Positions 58,131 through 64,000 of a stretch of 64,000 nt of DNA are shown piece by piece. The notes below the pieces were generated by a model. That model worked only from the letters and a program-made list of their open reading frames with translations, made no database searches and had not been told where the DNA came from. The DNA comes from Chryseobacterium sp. (GTDB taxonomy: Bacteria > Bacteroidota > Bacteroidia > Flavobacteriales > Weeksellaceae), in contig JAITMC010000011.1 in assembly GCA_031277615.1 (NCBI GenBank), forward strand, positions 108,341 through 172,340, written 5' to 3'. Every line of letters starts with the position of its first letter. Position 1 is the stretch's first letter. A program made the position numbers and the translations under genes.

Positions 58131-58432
58131 TTTCTGCTTCCCCGTTTTTTTATGGATTTTTCCTCTGTTTTCAGAACATCATCAATAGATTTAAAACGCT
58201 GCTCCTGCGGTTTTAAAGCATCCAACATCTCCTGTAATCCTCCAAGAACTGAAAGCAGTTTTAAAAATGACTCCAGAGAAATCAAGCCTCTTTGTTCAAA
58301 TTTCCTCAGAGTTGGTAAAGGAACACCCGATCTTTCAGCCAAACCTTCCTGTGTCAGATTCATTTGCAATCGTCTTTCACGGATATTGTCAACTAGTTTT
58401 TTTTGAACTTTGGACAAAGAAATAAATAACAT
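58127..58432 (-). CDS. hipB: HipB-type antitoxin, XRE family
   Basis: A 101-residue helix-turn-helix protein. The Cro/XRE domain is visible as MNLTQEGLAERSGVPLPTLR-KFEQRG, followed by LESFLKLLSVLGGLQEMLDAL, and the tail is Lys/Arg-rich (KKRGSRK). HipB represses its own operon and sequesters HipA. The promoter region at 58469-58496 contains a palindrome overlapping a -7 element. The ATG at 58432 leaves a leader of about 50 bases; the internal Met at residue 24 is less likely because it would cut into the helix-turn-helix. Confidence 0.9.
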   Translation of the reverse strand: MLFISLSKVQKKLVDNIRERRLQMNLTQEGLAERSGVPLPTLRKFEQRGLISLESFLKLLSVLGGLQEMLDALKPQEQRFKSIDDVLKTEEKSIKKRGSRK

Positions 58433-58468
58433 AATAGTAGTAGTTAATATGGTTATTCAGATATAAAT

Positions 58469-58496
58469 AATATTATTGTATTACAAATATAATATT
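58469..58496. promoter_or_regulatory. Predicted hipBA promoter with operator palindrome
   Basis: TTGTA-T-TACAA (58476-58486) is a perfect palindrome nested in AATATTAT...ATAATATT. The minus strand reads TATATTTG (58491 down to 58484), a full TAnnTTTG match. The palindrome overlaps it, as expected for HipB autorepression. Confidence 0.5.
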
Positions 58497-58589
58497 TTTT
58501 AAAAGAATATATATGAAAGAAATCTTTAGCTTGTCTGTATTTTAAAAGTAAAGAAGGAATATAAAAATAAAAAAAATAAATATATCTTT

Positions 58590-58611
58590 GATACTATCAA
58601 ATGATAGTATC
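58590..58611. promoter_or_regulatory. Perfect 22-bp palindrome directly before fic
   Basis: GATACTATCA-AA-TGATAGTATC has perfect 10-base arms and ends 5 bases before the fic ATG at 58617. It covers the ribosome-binding region of fic. It could be an operator bound by the winged-helix end of the Fic protein or by a neighbouring regulator, or an mRNA hairpin that blocks translation. Confidence 0.65.
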
Positions 58612-58616
58612 ATTCA

Positions 58617-59570
58617 ATGAAACCACCTTACGATTTAAATTCAATAATTTTGAAACTCGTTTCTTCAATCTCGGAAAAGATTGGAGAAGTGAATGCAAAA
58701 TATCTCATTAAAACAAATCCTACTCTTAGGAAACAAAATCAGATAAAAACAATACATTCTTCTCTGAGTATTGAAGGTAATACACTTTCCGAAGAGCAAA
58801 TAACCGCAATTGTGGAAAACAAACGTGTTGTTGGTCCTCAAAAAGATATTCTAGAAGTTTTAAATGCTTTGGAAGTTTATAAAAATTTGAACACGTTAAG
58901 ATTTAATAACGAAAAAGATTTTCTTAAAGCTCATCGATGGCTGATGAACGACTTGATTGAGAATCCTGGAAAATATAGAACACAGGGTGTTGGAATTGTT
59001 AAAGATTCAAAAGTGGAACATATTGCTCCTCCAGCCGGAAACGTACCATTTTTAATGAAAGATCTATTTATCTATCTTAAAGATAAAGCGGAATTAGGTC
59101 TAATCAAAAGTTGTGTTTTTCATTATGAAATGGAATTTATTCATCCCTTTATGGACGGAAATGGAAGAATGGGAAGATTATGGCAGACTCTTATCCTTAT
59201 GGATGAATATCCTATTTTTGAATTTCTGCCTTTTGAAACGCTTATATCAAATAATCAATCAGAATATTATAAAGTTTTGTCAGCTTGTGATAAAGAGGGT
59301 AAATCAACAAAATTTATTGAATATATGTTGCAAATTATAGATCAGTCTCTTGTTGATTTATTAAATAATTCAAGTAAGAAACTCTCTGAAAATGACAGAA
59401 TGTTGATTTTTCTTGAAACTACAGATTCTAACTTTACAAGGAAGGATTATTTGAATCATTTCAAAAATATTTCTTCAGCAACAGCTAGCCGGGATTTAAA
59501 AACAGCTGTAAAAAATAAGCTTATAAATAAAATAGGTGACAAAAAAATTACAGTTTATATTAAGAATTGA
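58617..59570 (+). CDS. Fic family protein (predicted AMP-transferase) with winged-helix tail
   Basis: A 317-residue Fic protein. The catalytic motif HPFMDGNGRMGR starts at H176. An N-terminal inhibitory helix motif S49-x-x-x-E53-G54 (SLSIEGNTLS) is present, as in class II Fic proteins whose activity is self-inhibited. The last ~60 residues look like a winged helix (FTRKDYLNHFKNISSATASR). Fic enzymes AMPylate proteins such as gyrase or other targets. The 22-bp palindrome right before the start and the DNA-binding tail suggest autoregulation. It is divergent from hipBA, giving a small toxin-related cluster; a joint function is not shown. Confidence 0.9.
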   Translation: MKPPYDLNSIILKLVSSISEKIGEVNAKYLIKTNPTLRKQNQIKTIHSSLSIEGNTLSEEQITAIVENKRVVGPQKDILEVLNALEVYKNLNTLRFNNEKDFLKAHRWLMNDLIENPGKYRTQGVGIVKDSKVEHIAPPAGNVPFLMKDLFIYLKDKAELGLIKSCVFHYEMEFIHPFMDGNGRMGRLWQTLILMDEYPIFEFLPFETLISNNQSEYYKVLSACDKEGKSTKFIEYMLQIIDQSLVDLLNNSSKKLSENDRMLIFLETTDSNFTRKDYLNHFKNISSATASRDLKTAVKNKLINKIGDKKITVYIKN

Positions 59571-59593
59571 TCACTTTATTATTTTCTATAACA

Positions 59594-59628
59594 TATGAAT
59601 TTGGTAGGCAGCGAGTACCAAATTCATA
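59594..59628. terminator. 13-bp hairpin after fic, possible terminator
   Basis: TATGAATTTGGTA pairs perfectly with TACCAAATTCATA around loop GGCAGCGAG, 24 bp after the fic stop. There is no immediate T-tract, so it may be a terminator of the convergent fic and mnmE units or an RNA-protective hairpin. Confidence 0.5.
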
Positions 59629-59646
59629 GAAAATTCATCAATATAA

Positions 59647-59694
59647 TTTTTTGTACACCTTCATATTTTTTCCTAGTTTAAAGTGTACAAAAAA
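59647..59694. repeat. 12-base inverted repeat, possible bidirectional terminator
   Basis: TTTTTTGTACAC and GTGTACAAAAAA are perfect complements separated by 24 bases. The A/T runs at the outer ends resemble a terminator for the convergent fic and mnmE genes, but the loop is long. An operator is the alternative. Confidence 0.4.
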
Positions 59695-59790
59695 CGGAAA
59701 ACAGACGAAAAACAAAAGAAACTCAAAAAGCTAAAATCAGTATAAATAATTAATTTAAATGAATGAAAATCAAATAAAAGAAAACAAAGG

Positions 59791-61176
59791 TTATTTTCCA
59801 ATACAAAACTTCGAGAAGATATTTCCCAGCACCTCATCATTAGTCACCTGGCCGGAAATGGTCCCGAGATGCTCTAAGGCATTTCTCAGCTCATAAGCCA
59901 GCAGTTCAGTGGAAATCTGGAAAGAGATAGCCTCTTTTACCTTATGTACGGCATCCATGGACTTCTGTAGTGCTTCAAAATGGCGCTGGTTAGTGATGAC
60001 TACGTTGTTTTCCTCCGTCTTTAGATGTTCAACATATGATGAGAGTTCGTTTTTAAGGTCCTGAATATTCTGATTTTCAACGGCTGAAATCCTGATAAAA
60101 TCGAAGTCGTGGGCAATTTCATTTCTGAAAATATCTTCTACCGATTCATATTTCGGAGGCAGTACCTCATCAATTTTTGTGGCACAGATAATCAGTTTGA
60201 GATCATCCCTCAGAAGAGAACGGATCATTTCAATATCTTCTGAATAGTCTTCTGTGGCGGCATCGGCAAGATAGACCAGAATATTGGCATTTTCTACCTT
60301 TTCTTTGGCTTTTTTCACTCCGATGGCCTCAATTTCATCCACAGTTTCGCGAAGTCCCGCTGTGTCGATCAATCTGAAAGCATGGCCTTTGATGTGAAGC
60401 ACTTCTTCAATGGTATCCCTTGTGGTTCCTGCAATATTGCTTACAATGGCTCTTTCCTCTTTTAAAAGGGCATTCAGAAGGGTGGATTTTCCGGCGTTCG
60501 GTTTTCCGATGATCGCAACGGCTGTTCCGTTTTTGATGGCATTTCCGTACTGGAAGCTTTCGATAAGGGAACTTAGCTTCAATTCAATTTTATCCAGCAA
60601 TCCGCTCAGGGCAGTTCTGTCGGCAAACTCTACATCTTCCTCTGCAAAATCAAGCTCCAGCTCTACCAGAGACACAAAATTCAGGAGATCAGTTCTGAGC
60701 AGGCCTATTTCATTGGTAATTCCCCCTTTCAGCTGATTGATGGCCACTTTTCGGGAAGCTTCATTTTCAGAAGCAATTACATCGGCAATAGCCTCCGCCT
60801 GGGAAAGATCTATTCTCCCGTTGATGAAGGCACGAAGCGTAAACTCTCCGGCCTTAGCCATTCTTGCCCCGTTTTTGATCAGGGTTTCCAGAATACGTTT
60901 TCCGATATGCGGGGAGCCGTGAAAAGCAATTTCCACAGAATTTTCTGTTGTGAAACTTTTCGGGGCCAGGAAAACAGACAGCATTACTTCATCAATAGCC
61001 TCATCACCATCCATAAAATATCCGTAATGAATAGTATGGGATTTCTGTTTTTCCAGTTTCTTAGCCGGAAAACTTTTCTGAACGACCGGTAAAGCATCGT
61101 CCCCCGAAACTCTGATAATCCCTAAAGCCCCTACTCCATTGGCTGTAGCCAGTGCACAAATCGTATCGTTATTCAT
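59791..61176 (-). CDS. mnmE: tRNA modification GTPase MnmE
   Basis: A 461-residue GTPase that with MnmG installs the 5-carboxymethylaminomethyl group on wobble uridine 34. The N-terminal folate-binding part, the central G domain and the C-terminal cysteine end CIGK are all present. The G domain shows G1 GKPNAGKST near 225-233, G2 AGTTRDTIEE, and G3 DTAGLR. It is a core gene. A -7 element TAAATTTG (61188 down to 61181) ends 4 bases before the ATG, which suggests a leaderless transcript. Confidence 0.97.
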   Translation of the reverse strand: MNNDTICALATANGVGALGIIRVSGDDALPVVQKSFPAKKLEKQKSHTIHYGYFMDGDEAIDEVMLSVFLAPKSFTTENSVEIAFHGSPHIGKRILETLIKNGARMAKAGEFTLRAFINGRIDLSQAEAIADVIASENEASRKVAINQLKGGITNEIGLLRTDLLNFVSLVELELDFAEEDVEFADRTALSGLLDKIELKLSSLIESFQYGNAIKNGTAVAIIGKPNAGKSTLLNALLKEERAIVSNIAGTTRDTIEEVLHIKGHAFRLIDTAGLRETVDEIEAIGVKKAKEKVENANILVYLADAATEDYSEDIEMIRSLLRDDLKLIICATKIDEVLPPKYESVEDIFRNEIAHDFDFIRISAVENQNIQDLKNELSSYVEHLKTEENNVVITNQRHFEALQKSMDAVHKVKEAISFQISTELLAYELRNALEHLGTISGQVTNDEVLGNIFSKFCIGK

Positions 61177-61476
61177 GGTGCAAATTTACGCTTTTTCACG
61201 CTAATTTCTAATCAAGCGGTTTATATACATTATCTATGGGTTTTATGGATATTTTAAAGCTTACATTGGATCAATCATTTCAGAGTTTTACCCAAGCCGC
61301 AAAATTCCAGTGTTGATTTCTTCAGTTGATTGATACTTCATATTTTCCCTGCTCGGGCTGCCTGAAACAAATGAGGAGTAACTGGTCATCAGCTGATTGA
61401 GAAACCTGAAACAATATGTCATATCTTTTCCCGTATCTGAAATATAAAAGATTCAAAGAATTAAATTTAAATTAAA

Positions 61477-61566
61477 CAAAAAAGCCATTTCAGGACGAAA
61501 CGGCTTAACTGCTTTGAAATTTACTAAAGTTATATATGAAGATATGAATGATTGATGTCTGTTACT
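61477..61566 (-). ncRNA. Candidate small RNA downstream of pepP
   Basis: On the minus strand a TATCTTTG element (61578 down to 61571) is followed about 65 bases later by a hairpin: AAGCCGTTTC, loop GTCCT, GAAATGGCTT (61506-61482) and then a T-run. Between them there is no open frame of note. This would give a transcript of roughly 90 bases. Alternatively the hairpin is a second terminator for pepP. Confidence 0.3.
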
Positions 61567-61651
61567 GATGCAAAGATAGACCACATTTTTCTCATCAGCC
61601 TCAGGATAATCCCTGAAAAGATATCCGTAAAAATACGGTTGTGTAATAAAA

Positions 61652-61681
61652 AAAGCCCTGCAGAAGAAACTGCAGGACTTT
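61652..61681 (-). terminator. Rho-independent terminator of pepP
   Basis: On the minus strand AAAG-TCCTGCAG, loop TTTCTT, CTGCAGGG-CTTT forms a strong stem, followed by TTTT. It lies about 80 bases after the pepP stop at 61764. Confidence 0.88.
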
Positions 61682-61763
61682 CATCGTTTATCTAACAATT
61701 ATATAATGTTCAGCGTTCAAGGTTTACAGTTATTAAGCATACAAACCTTTTCTTTTAAATTTA

Positions 61764-63533
61764 TTAAAGTGGGCTCACCAGCTGCAGGAACCATTCTTTA
61801 ACATCCCCTTCCAGATAAGGACCTATTTTCTCTTCGCAGGTTCTGTGATAGTCATTGAGCCATGCGGTTTCTTTTTCCGAAAGGATTTCTTTTACAATAG
61901 TATCCTTAAAGAACGGGCAGAAAGTCAGGGTTTCAAATTCATAGAAAGTCCCGTGAATGTTTTTTTCTGCTTCTTTTACAGCAATAAGGTTTTCATGACG
62001 GATTCCGTAATCTCCTTCCAGATAATATCCCGGTTCGTTTGAGCATACCATTCCCGGCAGAAGATCCTGTGGATTCATATCCTTTCTGATATTCTGAGGA
62101 CCTTCATGTACATTCATAAAGCTTCCTACTCCATGACCTGTTCCGTGGTTAAAGTCTTTTCCTTCCATCCATAAAGGTAATCTTGCAATCGCATCCAGAT
62201 GAACACCCTTTGTTCCTTTCGGGAATTTGGCCATTGATAAACGGATCATTCCCTGCAATACCAAGGTAGAGTTTCTTTTAAATTCTTCAGAAACCGCTCC
62301 TAAAGCCAGGGTTCTGGTGATATCGGTAGTTCCTTCCAGATATTGTCCTCCTGAATCTACAAGGATACTTGCGTCATTCGTTACTTCTTTGCTGCCTTCT
62401 TTTTTCGCAGAATAGTGCATAATGGCTCCGTTATCTTTATAGCCTACAATACTTCCGAAACTTTCGCCTACAAAGTGGTCTCCTTCTGCACGGAATCCTC
62501 TCAGTTTTTCACCGATGGAATATTCATTCATAGCCTCTTTTCCGGCATTGTGCGTCAACCAGTAAAGGAATTTCACCATAGCAACTCCGTCTCTTACCAT
62601 CACTTTTCTGAATCCTTCCAGTTCAGCTTCATTTTTCTGGGCTTTCATCAGATTCCCCGGAACAGGAGCTTTAATGAACTGATTGTCTGATTTTAAGGTT
62701 TCAAAAATCTGTTGGTTACTGTTCGGTGAAACCAATATTTTTTCATTCTTAAAAGTTTTCAGATAGGTATAAAATTCCCCGTAAGGCATCATTTTCACGA
62801 AAGAATCATCCATCTGCTTTCTGGCTTCCACTTCCATTTTTTCAAGGTCTGTGAACAGAATCGCATCATTCTTGGTTATCACAATATATCCCAGAAATAC
62901 AGGATTGCTTTCTACATCGCTGCCCCTTAAATTCAAGGTCCAGGCCACGTCATCAAGACTTGAAATAACATGAACCGTAGCTTCCTGATCCTCCATCTTC
63001 TGACGGATAGCACTCAGCTTATCGGTAACCGATTTCCCGGCTCTTTCTACAGGGTGTACGAATATAGGGTTCTTCGAAGGGGTTCCTCTGTCTTTCCAGA
63101 TCTCTTTTAAAAGCGGAAGGTCTTCCAGTATAAGGTTTTTAGACTGCAGTTTCTGTGATAGCAGTTCCCAGTTGGCATGGGAAGCCGCCTGAGCATTTAC
63201 CGCCACTTTCCCTCCCGCAGGAATTTCAGAGATTATCCAATCAATATAGTTAGGGGTTCCTTCCATCCCGTCTTTGAACAGGTCAATTCCTGAACCCTCC
63301 AGCTCAATGGCAGCCTGGGTAAAATATCTTCCGTCTGTCCAAAGTCCTGCTTTATCTCTGGTAACGACCACAAAACCGGCAGAACCCAAAAATCCTGACA
63401 GCCATGCTCTTTCCTGCCACTCTTCAGGCAGGTATTCGCTCATATGCGGATCTGCAGAATATACTATAAATGCATCAACATTATTTTTCTGCATTTCCTG
63501 ACGAAGTGCAGCAACTTTTTCCTTTGAAGTCAT
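61764..63533 (-). CDS. pepP: Xaa-Pro aminopeptidase (M24 family)
   Basis: A 589-residue metallopeptidase that removes an N-terminal residue before proline. The metal site of the M24 fold is visible: LVDSGGQY (first Asp), TTDITRTL (second Asp), GTGHGVGSF (His), SNEPGYY (Glu) and GIRHENL (Glu). The N-terminal ~300 residues form two creatinase-type domains, as in the long, cytosolic eukaryote-like APP1 group common in Bacteroidota. No signal peptide is seen. It is transcribed alone and ends at a strong terminator. Confidence 0.94.
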   Translation of the reverse strand: MTSKEKVAALRQEMQKNNVDAFIVYSADPHMSEYLPEEWQERAWLSGFLGSAGFVVVTRDKAGLWTDGRYFTQAAIELEGSGIDLFKDGMEGTPNYIDWIISEIPAGGKVAVNAQAASHANWELLSQKLQSKNLILEDLPLLKEIWKDRGTPSKNPIFVHPVERAGKSVTDKLSAIRQKMEDQEATVHVISSLDDVAWTLNLRGSDVESNPVFLGYIVITKNDAILFTDLEKMEVEARKQMDDSFVKMMPYGEFYTYLKTFKNEKILVSPNSNQQIFETLKSDNQFIKAPVPGNLMKAQKNEAELEGFRKVMVRDGVAMVKFLYWLTHNAGKEAMNEYSIGEKLRGFRAEGDHFVGESFGSIVGYKDNGAIMHYSAKKEGSKEVTNDASILVDSGGQYLEGTTDITRTLALGAVSEEFKRNSTLVLQGMIRLSMAKFPKGTKGVHLDAIARLPLWMEGKDFNHGTGHGVGSFMNVHEGPQNIRKDMNPQDLLPGMVCSNEPGYYLEGDYGIRHENLIAVKEAEKNIHGTFYEFETLTFCPFFKDTIVKEILSEKETAWLNDYHRTCEEKIGPYLEGDVKEWFLQLVSPL

Positions 63534-64000
63534 TCTTTTCTTTTTTAAACACCGAAAGTTACGAAAAATTTAAGCTTGAAAATGAAATCTACACCCGTAT
63601 TTTACGGAATATCCTGTTATTGCGGGAACAAAGTTTACCCAGCCCTCTCTGTTCAAATCTTTTGTTGCTTTTGTAGTTAAAGAATCTCCCACGGATCCCA
63701 CGAATAACTCAGATGTTTGTGGTTATTTTTTCTCACGCAGATTCTGCGGATCGAGCAGATTTTAATTCACCCAATAAAAATCATAGATTTTTAAGAGCTT
63801 TAGTGAACTTCTATGCGCAATGCATTAAACTTAAAGGTTATTTATGTGTTGAAATTCTTTTGTGCCTGTTGGGGTTAAAAATATTTCCCACAGATCGCAC
63901 AAATTGCACTGATGTTTGTGGGTATTTTTCTCGCGCAGATTTCGCAGATAACGCAGATTTTTTTGCTCCTAAACCTAAAAGGTTTCCAAAAACCTGTTAG
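63534..64000. repeat. Inverted copies of the ~187-bp dispersed repeat at the right edge
   Basis: No gene was found upstream of pepP up to the edge. From about 63690 to 63840 the sequence is the reverse complement of the unit at 32950-33500: it contains TATTTTTTCTCACGCAGATT, CAGATTTTAATTCA, CTTTAGTGAACTTCTATG and GCATTAAACTT. A second, more decayed copy begins near 63890 (CCCACAGATCGCAC) and runs off the window. Minus-strand TAACTTTC near 63560 is a candidate pepP -7 element. Confidence 0.82.

Larger units (their letters stand above)
61177..61763. other. 587-bp intergenic region with hairpins and a possible small RNA
   Basis: No protein gene was found. It contains, from left to right: the mnmE -7 element at 61181-61188; a hairpin at 61482-61506; a -7-like element at 61571-61578; a short hairpin CCGTA-AAAA-TACGG at 61624-61637; and the pepP terminator at 61652-61681. 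The remaining sequence shows nothing I can support. Confidence 0.7.

Noticed and set aside
63713-64000. Protein gene of about 95 residues at the right edge
   Set aside because: It lies entirely in the dispersed repeat; its apparent peptide repeats (FSHADSADRAD) are translations of the repeat DNA.

Overview
The window looks like a chromosomal segment of a flavobacterium, most like Chryseobacterium or a close relative in Weeksellaceae. This rests on low GC, Bacteroidota-type promoter elements (TAnnTTTG) in front of several genes, the roughly 800-residue double-FtsX ABC permease, and protein character throughout. The genus is inferred, not proven. No rRNA, tRNA or CRISPR array was seen.

Layout. 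(1) 1-10776, minus strand: an A+T-rich operon of at least six genes, cut by the left edge. In transcription order it encodes a type III Res, a type III Mod, a membrane coiled-coil protein, a DGQHR (DndB-like) protein, a large SNF2-type helicase with a degenerate phospholipase-D-like N-terminus, and a DUF4391 protein. It reads as a type III restriction-modification system with four accessory genes, probably phage defence. (2) 10924-28779, minus strand: an 8-gene, translationally coupled biosynthetic operon. Two megasynthases carry nearly all activities of a five-gene polyunsaturated-fatty-acid (Pfa) synthase: ER-KS-AT-ACP-ACP-KR and KS-AT-DH-phosphopantetheinyl transferase. A free ACP, an alpha/beta hydrolase, a tandem-fused glycosyltransferase, two condensation-fold acyltransferases and a membrane protein follow. 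The likely product is a glycosylated and acylated polyketide or fatty-acid lipid; its structure cannot be read from the sequence.

(3) 29387-38237: mixed genes, namely a small membrane protein, a DJ-1/Hsp31-like protein, an NAD(P)-binding protein with an AraC regulator, a periplasmic glutaminase, a YdeI/OmdA-type protein, a DUF1826-like protein and a POTRA/beta-barrel outer-membrane protein. Three tandem copies of a ~187-bp repeat lie at 32950-33500; an inverted copy appears at the right edge. (4) 38363-44854: a catabolic or detoxification-like cluster of two cysteine-nucleophile hydrolases and three short-chain dehydrogenases, flanked by two related AraC-type proteins, one without its DNA-binding domain. 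Two promoters here share a tandem TTTGAAAA operator with a 21-bp repeat and identical spacing to the -7 element.

(5) 45002-53946: an NtrC-type two-component system divergent from a four-gene MFP-ABC-OMF export operon. The operon has a clear sigma-54 promoter and two 16-bp enhancer-like palindromes 21 bp apart. (6) 54031-59570: a serine-hydrolase lipoprotein, a membrane-anchored AraC regulator, a HipBA toxin-antitoxin pair, and a divergent Fic protein with a perfect 22-bp palindrome just before its start codon. (7) 59791-64000: mnmE, a possible small RNA, pepP, and the inverted copies of the dispersed repeat.
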